A stretch of DNA of 64,000 nucleotides from Allomyces arbusculus. Taxonomy: Eukaryota > Blastocladiomycota > Blastocladiomycetes > Blastocladiales > Blastocladiaceae. This document shows positions 1 through 11,866 of the stretch, in pieces; position 1 is the stretch's first letter, and each line of letters begins with the position of its first letter. The translations under genes and the position numbers were made by a program. The notes beneath the pieces were generated by a model. The model ran no database searches, was not told where the DNA came from, and saw nothing but the letters and a program-made list of their open reading frames with translations. Location of the stretch: NCBI GenBank assembly GCA_027604705.1, contig JADHYV010000028.1:231387-295386 (forward strand). The letters are read 5' to 3'.

Positions 1-491
1 AAACGACTACACCATCGTGACGAATCGTCAGGCGCCGTTCAAGTTCATCACAAGGAACGGCGTCGAGACCGTACCATCGTAGCGTTCAGTGTCAATGTTG
101 CGCACCAACTTGTACCCAGCCCACCCGGAGCCGATGATCACGATCCGTTCTGAGTCGAAAAAACACGCAAGAAGCTGTCAGCTCACACACCAATTCTCGT
201 GACTATTGCGTCGGATCAAGCTCGAAAATGAGCGGGATGCATACCTTTGGTGCCCTTTCCATGCATTACCGCGCGCGAGCGCGAGTTGAATTGCTTGGAC
301 CACGGCAGGTGGCGCGACCACGGCGTCAATCGCGGTGCCGGCACGAGCTGCATGGTCCTCGCCGTGGGGCGCGTGTAAACAACGACGGTCCTCGAGTTGG
401 ATTCTTTAGGGAGCTCCATTTGCAGCTGGGAAAAGGGCGACGCGAGCGGGTGGGCGACGGGGCGCCGAAGCGCGCGAGCAATGCTGTACAT
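1..491 (-). CDS. Alternative (type II) NADH dehydrogenase, N-terminal part only
   Basis: The gene runs off the left edge. Exons on the minus strand are 491-245, 149-75 and 6-1, with introns 244-150 (GTATGC...CAG) and 74-7 (GTACGG...TAG); both junctions keep the frame. The joined protein has an Arg-rich N-terminus that resembles a mitochondrial presequence (MYSIARALRRPVAHP), then ERIVIIGSGWAGYKLVR and NIDTERYDVV. The GSGWAG dinucleotide-binding motif followed by the IDT..YDVV stretch is typical of rotenone-insensitive NADH dehydrogenases of the plant NDA / yeast NDI type, which pass electrons from NADH to ubiquinone at the inner mitochondrial membrane without pumping protons. Only about 109 residues are visible, so the second nucleotide-binding fold and C-terminus cannot be checked. 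A related FAD oxidoreductase (AIF/FSP1-like) is the alternative. Confidence 0.72.
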
Positions 492-3067
492 GGCGGAAGA
501 GTGGGCGGTGCGTGCAGGAACAGGGTGGAGAGTAGCGAGAGCGAGCGGTGGATGGGGGAGCGCGACGGATCAAGGCAAAAGCGGCTGAGGACGCGCGTCG
601 TCGGTCGTCGAAGGCGTAGAGGGTAGTGGTCGTGAACCGAGGAGAGCGGGCGGACGCTGATTCTTATACCGACGACGCGCCACGTTGCGCTGCACACGGC
701 CGGGAAAAACCAGAATTCATGTCCGCTCTGCCTTCAGAGGACGAGCCGTGCGCGCGAGTGAGGGCGCGATGTTCGCCGGTTCTCGCGCGCTGGCGTTGGC
801 TTGCGTTGCCGAGCGCGCGATGGGCGGCGAAAGGCAACAAGATTGCGAAATGGCAGCGGACTCTCGTGCGCGGCGGCAGGATTCGGGCCGAGCGTGGGTC
901 AAAGGACACGCTTGAGCGGCGTCACCGCGGCACTGCGGTTCAAGTTGCTGTTGCCCGCACTTGCCCCGCTACTTGTCCCCAACGCCCAGCTGAAATCGCA
1001 GTCATTTCTCGTGCTGACGACAGGGCACGGGGGTACTCGCACGCTTCCAGACCCACGCGCGCGCCGCGTGCACGCACTCCTGCCAACGGTCACTTCTCAT
1101 GGCGACAGCGAGTGTCATTTCCCGCAGTCCACGTCGAACTATTTTTGCCACCCTTCTCCTCGCCCCACAAAAATCACCATCAATTGCAGGTCGGCTCGAG
1201 ATCTCAGTTTGCAGCCGCTGCCAAGACCGGGGTTGGGGAATCGGCTTGTCCAGCTCCCGACAAGTTGCCCGCGATAGTGCAAGTCGTAGAAGAGGCATGA
1301 GTTGGCTGGGTCGTCATGGTCGCGTGCATTGCGTTGCGCTGCGGGCGCATTTCGTGGACGCCATCATGTTGGGTCATGATCGGGTGGGGATGGGGGGATT
1401 GGCCCCCGCATCCGGCCGCGCCCTCTGTGGCCTTGAGCATCGCCACGGCCGTTGCGCGAACTCGCTTTGCGTGCAGTCGGCAGCGGTCGGGCCGCACGCA
1501 AGCGTTTGCCGGTCTTCATGCAATGTGCGCCTAGTCGTGGAGCGGTGTCGCGTGCGTGGTGTTGCCATTGGTGAAATCGCAGCGCGCTGGTCATGTCGGG
1601 CGAGGTGACTGCAGGCAGAGTGGAAGTGACGTGACCGTGAGGTGCGCGCGTGCAGAATCCCGACACCAGCACCGCACGCCAAACCACCCTCAAAAGCCTT
1701 GAATCATGATCGTCGACACATAAAATGAACAAGAACGCTGTGGTTCTGCGCGTGATCCCCCGTTGATTTCCGACTTGGCCGCGATAATTGTTCGGGAAGT
1801 GGGAGGGCGGAGGACGGAGGGCGCACAGCAATGGCGGGAGACCCTTCAATCTCGACCGATTCTGCAGACCCGCTTGAGATAACAGCACGGAAGGGACCAT
1901 CAACACGCTGCAAACCGTTTTGGAGCCGCGTGTTGCGGAGAGGGAACGACAGAGGCGCGTTGTGCCTCAATGGCGAGATCAGCACAACTGCTCCTGCAGC
2001 TTGACTGGCGGTTGATCCCGCCCTGATTGATGCGTTCAGGCATCCATGTTTCGACGGCGTAAGCGTACGCGACCACGCGGCGTCCTAGCGATGCAGATCA
2101 ATCGTGGACATGCGCCCGTCGCGACGGCACGCGATGGACCGCGCGCGGTTGTTCTGTTGGTGGATGATTTGGTTCCTCTTGTATTAAGGAAGAGATAGAT
2201 GCACGCCGGCCCTGCGCCCCCGCGCGGTTGGCAGTCGAAATACCGTGTCTTCGGCCCGGGCATTCTTGAATTTCCAAGCTGCATATTCTTGCGAGCATCA
2301 ACCGTTTCAATTCCGCCGTCGCGGCTGCACACTTACTTCCTCAGCATGTCTAGTGGTGTGTTTGGGTTCCATTGCTTTGGAGCACACAAGCGAACATACG
2401 ATGCTAAGGGACTTCTACATCGCAACAAGTGCGTCAATAGAACATCGGAAACAGCGGGTTGGTGCATGAGCTGCAACATCGGAAATGTTGTTACTGAAGA
2501 CATGCATTGAGCGTAGGTGCTTATTAGCTCATTACCTCAACGCTGCCCATCCGAGACCGTCCGAGAACCGCAAATACTTTTACTTTTACTTTGATCGTAA
2601 ATATCACAGAAATGAGATGATCTTGGGCACAGGCTGGGTCAGGAGGTGATTGATCCATTCTTTCATTTGACTCCGTCCGTGCCAGTGCTGTCACTGCTGT
2701 CGCTGGTGGCAACCCCTACGGAAGATGCACAAGACGGTCGAGGAACTCGCTGAAAATGGAGGCCTCTTCTGATCCTGCTTCTTCTCTCGATTCTCCTCTC
2801 CCATCATTCATTCTTTCGCCATGTCCCACTGCCGTGCTCGCCCTCACCGCGGCCGGGTCGGCGCTTGCCGCCGAGATCACCATGGTCGACCTTCAACAGT
2901 ACGGCCGCACCGTTTGGATTCATTTGTCTCTGTGGAGCGCGCCCAAATCTGGGCTGCTAGGGGTGAATCGCGACCACTGGCTGATGGTTGGGCCCAAAAC
3001 GTCAAAAACGGTTTGCTCATCCATTGCCATCCCACACTCCACTCCACTCCACACCCCCGCGTCAACT
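492..3067. other. Intergenic, no supported gene
   Basis: About 2.6 kb between the 5' end of the NADH dehydrogenase and the 3' end of TAF12. Open frames occur on both strands (for example 626-1300 plus and 1364-1906 minus), but none shows a recognisable domain or splice structure, and their residue content (Arg, Ala, His, Cys) is that of chance frames in GC-rich DNA. The right half (about 1680-2760) is less GC-rich. I see no tRNA, repeat or mobile element. Confidence 0.5.
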
Positions 3068-4162
3068 TCACGAGCCCGCGACATCCTTCTCCTTGATTTT
3101 CTCGCGCGACTTTTCGCGGCGGTTCGTTTCATCAAAGATGGCCTTCTTGACCGCGGCCACACGCGCCTGGTGCGCGTGCACCGCGACCGGCTTGCGGCGC
3201 GCGACGGCAATATCCAACGACTCGCCCGTGGTCGCAAAGAACCCAGGGATGCGCATCTGGTAATGCGTTTCGAGGTACAGCTGCAAGTCGCGCACTTCCA
3301 GTGTGTTCCCGCGCCGGTGCCGCGCGAGTTGCGCGCCAAACGTCGTGACCGACTCAATAAACTCATCGGCGAGCTCCATCAACATGTCGTGCACGTCCGG
3401 ATCGACACGCTGGTGCGGGTCGATTTGAGCAACGAGTTCCGTCAACTTGCGCTTGGTCACAACGCTCGTCGCGTCGGCCGCGGTCGTGGTCGTCGGTGGG
3501 ACCGGATCCTTGGGTGGCAGCGCCGCGCGGGAGGTGGTGGACGTGGAGGGGGTGAGTGTCGCGAGCGCGTGCGTCTTGGCGTTGCCTGCACGCGCGGCGG
3601 CTTGTGCCGCGGCACGGTTCGGCGCGGCTGATTTCTTGCTGGCGGGCATGGTGGCGGGAGCAGCAGCGGGGGTCGGTGCGGCAACGGCAGGGACGGGGGC
3701 CGGCGCGGGGGTGGGTGGTGCTGGACAATCATCGTGATCCCTGTTGGTCAGAAGAAAAGAGTCCCATGTCGAGGGAAACGCGTCGCGGAAAAGAGACAGG
3801 TACGCACCAGCAGCAGCCATGGCAGCCATTGCCGCGGCGGTCGGGTCGGGCATTGGTGCCGACACCGTAGGCGTGGTCGCGGGCGCTGCTTGTTGTGCTG
3901 CCGGCGTAGCGGTCATGGCGGTCGTCGACAGTCGCGCGAGCGTGGAGCGCACGCGCTCGAGCTGCGTCTCAATGTTCGCGCGCGTCTGGCCGGAGCTGTC
4001 GGTGGCGGCGTTGGGCGGGAAGTTGGCGAGGTCGGCCTCGAGCCGGAGGAACACGGCCTGCAGCTTGTCGTATTGCTGCTGCAGCGCCGCGCGCTTGGCA
4101 GCGGGAGGAGGAGCGGCGGCAGCAGCAGTGGCGGGCGCGCTCGGGGCCGCGGAGCCGGTCAT
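3068..4162 (-). CDS. TAF12: TFIID subunit 12 (TAF12), histone-fold protein
   Basis: Exons 4162-3804 and 3740-3068 give 343 aa. The intron 3803-3741 (GTACCT, branch CTGAC, CAG) is 63 nt and has no stop, so the frame is also open without splicing. The C-terminal third is the TAF12 histone fold: KLTELVAQIDPHQRVDP, then LADEFIESVTTFGAQLARHR, then a short RDLQLYLE helix and the RIPGF motif, all hallmarks of TAF12, which pairs with TAF4 in TFIID and with Ada1 in SAGA. The N-terminal half has a coiled-coil-like stretch (ALQQQYDKLQAVFLRLEADL) followed by Ala/Pro/Thr-rich sequence of low complexity. The start at 4162 gives MTGSAAP; an in-frame upstream ATG at 4411 would add 83 Arg-rich residues unlike the rest, so I prefer the shorter form. 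GOS1 lies upstream on the same strand. Confidence 0.9.
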   Translation of the reverse strand: MTGSAAPSAPATAAAAAPPPAAKRAALQQQYDKLQAVFLRLEADLANFPPNAATDSSGQTRANIETQLERVRSTLARLSTTAMTATPAAQQAAPATTPTVSAPMPDPTAAAMAAMAAAGAYLSLFRDAFPSTWDSFLLTNRDHDDCPAPPTPAPAPVPAVAAPTPAAAPATMPASKKSAAPNRAAAQAAARAGNAKTHALATLTPSTSTTSRAALPPKDPVPPTTTTAADATSVVTKRKLTELVAQIDPHQRVDPDVHDMLMELADEFIESVTTFGAQLARHRRGNTLEVRDLQLYLETHYQMRIPGFFATTGESLDIAVARRKPVAVHAHQARVAAVKKAIFDETNRREKSREKIKEKDVAGS

Positions 4163-4925
4163 GACCGCGCGTGCAGGGAGGCAGGTTGCGCGCGCCTCGC
4201 GCACACAGCTCGGGAAAAAAAGGGGTCGGCTGCTGCCACGGGGCGAGGACAACAGGCGCAGGCCGAGAAGGGGTGCGTGGGCCCGCTGGTTGGTTGGCGG
4301 TGGCGGCACGTCACCCACGTCAGCCTTTGCCTGAGCACGATTGTTGCACGAAAAGCGATGAACGTGTCGATACCGCTCGCTTGGCGTCGTTTCGCGTCGC
4401 GCTCTGTTCAATGCAGCAAGTCGCGGACCGGGTCGCGTTGGAAGTGGTCGGCAGGCGCGAGGTCGCGGCAGGATGATGGACTTGTGCGTGATCGTCTTGC
4501 ACTTTGTGAAGTTGCGAATGCGAGCTCACGGCACGCACGAGCTGCAAGTGCACCATCACGCGCGTCGCGCTGCAGCCGTTGCGCCAGCTCTGTCACGACA
4601 TGGACATGCATATATTTACAAGAACCATCGCACGCCAACCATGGCGTCGGATAGGTATAACGTTCGGCGAGCCGAACGCAGGTGTGTGGCCTCGCGGACG
4701 AGCAGCCGCGAGAGTCGCGAGAATCAACAGTCACAGGTCGCTCGCGCGAGCAACCGTGCGACAACCTCGGAGAGAAAAGCACCGGTCAATTCTCAGGACG
4801 GTGCCAGACGCGACGGTGCCGTGACGACGACGCACGGCGCGGGTTCGGTGGTTTGTGGAGCCTGCGTCCACAACAAAGCAAATTGTCCTCGACTCCCGCC
4901 ACATGGCCAAAGAACGGCGTGTCCA
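4163..4925. other. Intergenic: TAF12 upstream region / GOS1 downstream region
   Basis: Holds the TAF12 5' region on the minus strand. An AT-rich patch near 4608-4622 (catatatttacaag) could be a core promoter element but is about 450 nt from the chosen start. No gene seen. Confidence 0.4.
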
Positions 4926-5936
4926 TCAGCCGTGCATCAAATAAAGCAGGAAGATGCACACCGCTGTGACCCCCGACAAAATGATCGTGTCGCGCCGCTT
5001 CCGAATGCGAATGCGCGTCATGAGCGACATGAGTTGCGGGAAGACGCCGTTGACGCCGCCCATTCGTCGGTTCGCGCCGAGCAAAAGTTCGCGCTGTGCC
5101 GTGAGGTCCGAGTGCGTTTCTTGCGCTTGCCTATTGCGAGGAGGACAGTGAGTGGACGATGACCGAGGCAACGGCAGCGACGCGGGGAGGAAAAGAACCG
5201 CACTCGATGAGGTCGTCCACCATGATATGCGTGCTGTCGAGGCGCATGCGCTCCGTGGCAAGGTAGTTTTCGTCAAACGTCTTGGCCGCTCTGTCGGAAA
5301 TGGGTAGAGGGCATCGTCAGCCGAAATGAGGTTGGGTGTAGGCGGCGTTTGGAGCGATCGATGGACGCACTTGATGTCGGACCGCACCGACTCGAGCAGC
5401 TCAGCGTGCTCGCGCGCAGCAACGAGATTACTCTGAGAGAAGCGAGATGATTCGGTCAGCGCTCAATAATTTGAAGACGAGCACGGGCTTCCTTGACCGA
5501 GCAGTGAGCACTCGCGTTTGAAGCGGGAGAATCAAGCACGCACCTTGATGCGGCGGAACTCGCGCGTCAGGTCCTGCAGCGTGTCGCGATGGCGCTGCGC
5601 CAAATGAAATGATGCTGGTGGTGCCTTGGCCTGCACGTCGTTCGACGAGAGCTGGTCAACGTGGTTGGCGAGTTGGCGGAGCAGGTCGGTGATTTCGCGC
5701 TCAATAGCTTCGGTCGACGCGGAAGCAGCGGGTCCGGAGCTTCCCAATCGCGCGCTAGATGAGTTCGAGCCAGCAACGGCCGTTCCCTGAGGTTGAGACG
5801 AGTAGGCCGCGGCCATGGCGGAGAACTTGGCGAGCTTGGACTGGCACTCGGCCTCGACTTGGCGCGCAGAGCGGCGCAGGCTGTTCCAGTCGTTTGGGCT
5901 GCCAAGCGTTGGGCTGGACATGGTGGTTGTTGCCAT
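4926..5936 (-). CDS. GOS1: Golgi SNARE GOS1 (GOSR1/GS28 family)
   Basis: Four exons: 5936-5544, 5432-5371, 5290-5204 and 5130-4926, total 248 aa, the usual length for this Qb-SNARE. All three introns (5543-5433, 5370-5291, 5203-5131) have GT...CAG or TAG ends and keep the frame. The N-terminal Habc region contains LRRSARQVEAECQSKL and QRHRDTLQDLTREFRRIK, matching the GS28 signature of an RHRDxLQD motif. The SNARE motif region follows (EQAQETHSDLTAQREL, then GVNGVFPQLMSLMTRI), then the basic RIRKRRD box and a single C-terminal membrane anchor (TIILSGVTAVCIFLLYLMHG). The protein acts in intra-Golgi and ER-to-Golgi vesicle fusion on the Golgi membrane. Start chosen at MATTTMSSP; longer open sequence upstream is low complexity. 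Confidence 0.95.
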
Positions 5937-6967
5937 GGCGGAGGAGAGCAAGTTGCAGCGAGTCGCAGAAAGATGGTGCTGTTGCGTGGGGAGATGTGGT
6001 CGAGTCGCAGGCGCTCGCGCAATGGTGGCACTTGACCGACTCGAGTCTGCGGTTGGGCAAGACGCATGGCGACAGGCCAGCCCTAAGTCTGGGAATGAGC
6101 GTCCGACGCCAAATCCGACGCCTGCGGTGGCCTTCTCCTGGCCGTCCTCCTGTCCACCTCCTGGCCGGCCCCTTGCTGCGCTGATCGCTGTTGCGGCTAG
6201 CCCTCCCCTGTCCCCTCGCCGGCGCGCCTGCTGCCACGAGCTGCTCGCCAGCATCCAATGTGCTTCAGAACCCGCATTTATTCAACCAGCGTACATATCC
6301 CAATCAAACCCGGCGTCACCGACTGCCGCTGCTGCAAGATCTTTGTGCCTCGCAAAATCAGCAGCCCCTCCAGCATTCAGCAGCCTGTCGACACTGGGAC
6401 CGTCGCGGCGAGGATGGGCCACATCCGCATGCGCATGCTCATCGACGACAATGACCGGCATTGACCCGCCAAGCTGGTGCTCGCCGACCCTGACCAGAAG
6501 AACAATCTCGGCGACGGCCGGCCCCATCAAGCGACGTCCCAGTGCTGCATCCGCCGCAGTGCACGCAAGTCGCGACCCTGATTGAGCAGGCACGACACGT
6601 TGCACGTATGTGATCGAATGAATTCGTTGTGCTTGTCGTTTTGTTCCCTTTGCCCGCTGACAATCGCGGCTCTCGCAAATGTCGAACCGACCAATGCTCT
6701 CCAGAGCTTTGCAGCCAGCCTGTTCGACTGCATGCTGACGCGTGATTCTGTCAATGCTCACTCAATAGTGTTTGTACCGCCGGTCAACGTGTTCTCCACC
6801 CGGCAATTGCTGCCGTTCGTGGCTCCAACGTCGGAAGGGTAGGCGTTGTTTGGCTCGGCGCTGCTGGCCGTATGTTTGAGCAGGCATTTAAACCGCTCCT
6901 CTGCTCGCCTGTTGTAGGTCCTCATGTCGTGGGAAGGCCCGATTCGGGCTCTGAACCACACTGGCTC
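5937..6967. other. Divergent promoter region, GOS1 / phosphodiesterase
   Basis: About 1 kb between divergent genes. Open frames at 6258-6464 (plus) and 6282-6761 (minus) show no family resemblance. The phosphodiesterase frame is already open from an ATG at 6872, so the right end may be coding. Confidence 0.4.
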
Positions 6968-9900
6968 ATGACCGCGCCGACGAAACCGTCCGTCTTTCGG
7001 ATCCCGCCGCCCGTGACGGCCCTCCTTGGCTCTGCACCACCATCCCCATCGAGCCCGCAGTCGAGCTTCGCCCTCTCCGAATCGCAAGGTGGATCCCCCG
7101 CGTCTGCTGGCCTCGCTGATCCTGCTGCTAGACCGCTGTCCCGATACCCGCCGCCTCTTCCTCTCCCCAGCACCGGATACGCTCCAAGCCTTGGCCCGCC
7201 TCGATTACGTCGTCTCAACTCAGAGTCGACCAAGCCGGCTGCGTCTACCGTAAAACCGACACCTCCCCCATCGTCGCCACTTCCTCCACCACCACCGACT
7301 ACTCGATTGCCGCGTGGCCACCTCCCTCCACTTTCGATCCCGTCGGCCGCTCCCACTCCTGACTCGCTCTCCCCGACCGGCGCGATCGCCGTCACCTCGC
7401 CGTCGGTGCATGCGTCGGAGGGGTCGGTGCAGTCGAGTGCGCACCCGAACCCCACGATTCGGTCGCGGCGAGCGAGTAGCTTGAGCGACCTCAAGGACTT
7501 GCCGACAACTACCTCCCCGACGCAGGCGACCGGTGTGCGCTCGACTTACCGAATCCCGTCGGTCGTACTCTACGGGTCGGTCTCGACGGCAAGCACCGAC
7601 TCTAACGTACCTGGCGACGACCGCCAACCGCGCATATTCCCGGTGACCAATGGGCGTGGCGTCGTCCCATCGCAATTCATCCCCACCGGGCTTGGGCTCC
7701 ATTCCAGTCCCGCAGCCTCGACGATTCATCTCTCGGCGAGTGTTGGCCGGCTGGGCGCGAACTCGAGCTCGTCGTTCGCTCTCCCGAATCCGAACGCCGG
7801 TCCGAACCCGCACCGTGCGCTCCTACCGCCGTCGCCGAGTTTTGTGCTCAACCCAACCTGGTCGGCCGCGATCGCGCCGCCAAGTCGAAGGCGCGTGAGC
7901 TCCGTGAGCTCACGGTTTGTGCCGCAACTCAGCCGGTCAGTGCGGCCGTCGTTTGCAGCGCCATCGTTTGGGATCCCGCGCACGCTCCAGGGGTCGCAGT
8001 ACGCACTCCCGCTCGACGGTGAGTATGTGCTCGGGCGAAGACCGTTGGCGGGTGGGAAGACCCGGTCGGCGTCGCTGTTTGCGGCGCTCGTGGACACTGC
8101 AGGTACTGGGTTTCTCGTTTGGTTGTTTCTTTGTTTTCCTTTGTTGCCGGGTGCTGCCGCTCTCGCGCCAGACCAGGGGCACTGGAAGGCTGAATTATTG
8201 AGAGCGCACGGCGCGGTGCCGGGCAGCACTGGCGGCAGCGCCGGGCGCGACGGTGGTGGTGCAGTCGAGGCAAAGCATGGCGGGACGGCGCGTCTCGCAC
8301 TTTTCGTGTGACTTGCGTGATGAGCAGGTGTGTCCCCCACCGCTCCGCGATTTCGCTCTTTGATCACCACCACGGCGCGCGACTGGGGCCCTTTCGTATT
8401 CGTGCCGCGCAACCACTCCCGCCATCTCGCGCTCGAAAGCGCCGTGGTCGCTGTGGAGACCCGCGAGTCCCCGCAATCTGCTCGAACCCACCGCTCGGCA
8501 GTTTGGGCCCGCGCCCTGGTCGCTTGTCCCTCGCCCCGACTCCAGCCCCCCAGCCCTGCTTCTCCTCGCCATTACGCGTGCCGAACGGCTGCTTTCATCG
8601 ACTCTCGACGTGCGCGCGCCCCGACAACCCACGAGCGGCTGGTTGGTGCCATGGACCAGCACCCCGCTATTTTGGAGCAGCAGCCGCAACGCCACGCGTT
8701 CCGGACCTGATCAACTGACCCCGCCATCCGCTCTTTGCCGCCCTTGGTTAACAGGTCCCTCGTACCGCGGCAGCGTCTACACGCTCGGCGCCGACTTTGA
8801 TTTCGCAGCCGTCGTTGATCCCGTCACGGGCGTTCCCTACGCGCAATTCTTCTCGAGCAGCACCGACGACCCGGCCTCGCTGCACGCAGCTGGCCCGTCG
8901 ACGACCTTCTCGTCCGCCGCGCACGCCTCGGTAGCCGGTGGCGCCGCCTTCTCCCGCCGCCTCGCCTTCCCCGGGTCGCCCACAATGCGCGCGTCACGCG
9001 CGAACCTGATCGGCCCGCCGCCGCGCGCGACGGCGCCAGCGCCCGACGTGTTGCGACATGTGCCGTCGCGGTCGATTCGCAGTTCCGTGATCAGCCAGCT
9101 CTACGTGCACTACACGATGTTTGTCGTGTTGATCGCGTCGGCCAACAAGATGGGGCTCTCGGCCGAGATTCGGTACTACACGCTGTTCCTCTACCTGAAC
9201 GCGTCGCTCTACGTGATGCAAGTCTCCCGCATCGCGCAGTTCTTGCACGAAAAGTCGATTGTCCCGTTCTACTTGTCGCTCGTCCCGTTTGCGATCCTGT
9301 GCGTGATTGCGCGCGAGGCGCACATGCTCGTCACGGCGCTCTGGTATGTCTCGTTCCTGATCGTGTATCTGCAAATGGGCCGGCCCAACATGCAAAAGCA
9401 CTTGATCGGCTACTCGCTCGCGTTCCTGGCGACCTACGTGTCCTGCGTCGCGTTCATGGGCTGGTTCTACCGCGACAATTGCCAAGAGTTCTTTTGCGGG
9501 CAAGGATTGCGGGACCCGATCACTTGGTCGCACGAAATTGTGTGGATTGTGGCCTGCGTTGTGGTCGTCGAGTGTTTTCTCACGCTCGAGCGATTCATTA
9601 AGCACAATGCGCTTACGCTGCTCGAGCGCGAGAATTACGTGCAGAACCTGTTGCAGACGAACGCCGAACTCAAGCGCGAATTGAAGCGCATGAAAATGGA
9701 CAAGGCCGGGGCGGCCGACTTGGACGCGCCCTTGACCAAGGTCTTGCAGATCCTCAAGGACATTCGTGACTCGGGCGAGACCGACGCCGAGACGAACGCC
9801 TCGCTCGATGTGATTCTCAAGGTGCTCACGTCCGGCGACTTGTTTGCCGTCGACTTGAAGGACAAACCCAACGACGCCGAGGTTGCCGACTTTCTCAACA

Positions 9901-11629
9901 ATCTCATGCAAAAGGGCGGCGGCGCGATCGCTGAGCCGGCGCCGGCGAATACCACGGCGAGTGTTGACGCGGGTGCGGGCGCGTCGAGTGCGGGGACCGG
10001 GCCGGCTGGCGACGGCACCGCCGTGGGCGCCGCGACCGACGCTTCGGGGGCCGCGCAAGCGACCGGCGTCAAGGCGCCGCCGTCGCTCGCCGTTTCCGGA
10101 GGTGCCGCCACCACCACCACCACCACCACGTCGGTTGGCGTGCTCCCCAACGCAAGCTGCAGTGGTGTCGGTCCCGGTGCGACCCCAATCGAGATCCAGT
10201 CGTATGTGCCCAAGGAAATCCTGGCCATGGCGCCCGACCAGATTGCCGTGATTGAAGCGTGTCTTGACCTCTTGGAGACGCCCGACTTTGACGTGATTTC
10301 GCTCAACGAGGCGACGGGCGGGCATCCAGTGTATTTCACGGGTCTGCGCGTGTTTGAGCGACATAACCTGATCAGCAAGCTCAACCTGGACGTGCGTGTG
10401 TTGCAGAACTTCCTGCTCTCGGTCGAGGCCGGGTACCTGGCGACGAACCCGTACCACAACGCCCTGCACGCGGCTGACGTGACCGCGTCGATGAACTACT
10501 ACTTGACGCGCGCGCGATTGCAGCCGGCGATTCCCACCGACGAATTGTTTGCGGCCCTGACGGCGGCATTGATCCACGACTTGGGCCACCCGGGGTTCAA
10601 CAACCAGTTCCTGATCAACATTTCCGACCGGTTGGCGCTCCAGTACAATGACCAGGCGGTGCTCGAACACTTCCACTGTTCGCTCGCGTTCGCGATCATG
10701 CAGTCGTCGCCGTCGTTTGATTTGTTGGCCGGTTTCACGCACGACCAGTGCAAGGCGATTCGCGATATGATTGTGAACTTGGTCTTGGCCACAGACATGG
10801 GCGTGCATTTCGAGTTTGTCGCCAAGTTTAAGAACAAGGCCACGGCCGCGCCCGCCGCGGGAACCGCCGTGAATGCGAATGCCGCGTCGCCGATTGCCGC
10901 GAGTCTCGGGTTTGATCTCGATAAGCGCGTGGAGCGAAAATTGGTCCTGTCGGTGGCCATCAAGTGCGCGGATATCAACAACCCGTCGAAACCGCTGCAC
11001 TTGTGCACGCAGTGGACGGCGTTGATCATGGAAGAGTTTTTCTTGCAGGGCGACGAGGAGCGGCGCCGCGGGATGGAGGTGAGCGTACTCATGGACCGGT
11101 ACAATACGGATATCCCGAAGTGTCAAGTGGTGCGTGGCGTGCTCGTGCTTCGCTGTTTGGTGTTCGGTCCTGAGACTGACGGTAGACGACGCAACGCGCT
11201 TGTAGGGGTTCATCGACTTTGTCGTCGCGCCGCTGTTCGACGCGTGGGCGCTCTTCATGCAGGAGGACATCAAGCCGCTCAAGAACAACATTCAGAACAA
11301 CAAGGGTATGCGCCATCATGGTTGTCGGACTCGCGCTGGAACTGTCCATGCTCACACACCCTCGTCACCCTTCGCACATAGCGTATTGGAAGGCCAAGCT
11401 CGAGGCTGCCGCGGCCGCCGCGGCACTTCCACCACCTGTTCCGTCCGTGGCCGTGCCAAGCACCACTGCCGCAATGCCGCCAGCGAGATCCAACTCGGCT
11501 GTCGTCGGGTCCGCGACGCAGCTAACACGTCCGGCCGCGCCGGCACTCGCGAACACACTGTCGCCGAACAACGACGATCAACAGCCGCCGGCGCAGCAAC
11601 AGCAGCAGCAGGAGCCGCAACGAAGCTGA
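6968..11629 (+). CDS. Membrane-anchored 3',5'-cyclic nucleotide phosphodiesterase (PDE4/PDE8-like catalytic domain)
   Basis: Exons 6968-8102, 8328-8609, 8755-11129, 11206-11305 and 11382-11629 give 1379 aa; the frame holds throughout. Residues 1 to about 570 are Ser/Pro-rich. About 590-750 form six hydrophobic segments, with no lysine in the last one and so no retinal site. A helical linker follows (TLLERENYVQNLLQTNAELK), then a segment like the one before the catalytic domain of PDE8. The catalytic domain starts near 1020: NPYHNALHAADV (about 1035), the metal-binding HDLGHPGFNN (about 1078), NDQAVLEHFHCSLAF, KCADINNPSKP, and after the third intron CQVGFIDF carrying the invariant glutamine. 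It should hydrolyse cAMP or cGMP at a membrane; the substrate cannot be read from the sequence. The C-terminus is Ala/Gln-rich. The second and third exons are supported mainly by frame. The start could instead be the ATG at 6872. Confidence 0.9.
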
Positions 11630-11866
11630 CAGTGGTCGGTTGGGGAGCGGAGACTCGGGAGTGTGGAACTGGTCTTCGTTGGACTTGGCGGGATTCGATG
11701 GTGAGTGGACAGAGGGGTAGCGCAAATCGGTGTTAGTTAGCGCGTTCATTTTTGACGTTTGGATGGAATCGTGATGAATGAAGAATTGATGGCGGATCAG
11801 AGCCAAAGAAACAACAATGCCAGAGGAAAGCACGGTGTGTATTTGCACGAGGCGAATGCCCGCACG

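Noticed and set aside
626-1300. 224-aa plus-strand open frame left of TAF12
   Set aside because: No domain, no splice-compatible extension, residue content typical of chance frames.
9089-9600. Membrane region of the phosphodiesterase as a rhodopsin (Rh-PDE type)
   Set aside because: Only six segments are seen and the last has no lysine for retinal attachment.
8994-11291. 765-aa open frame on the minus strand opposite the phosphodiesterase
   Set aside because: It is the antisense shadow of the catalytic exon; content is Arg/His/Val-rich without a domain. GC-rich codon use leaves the reverse frame free of stops.
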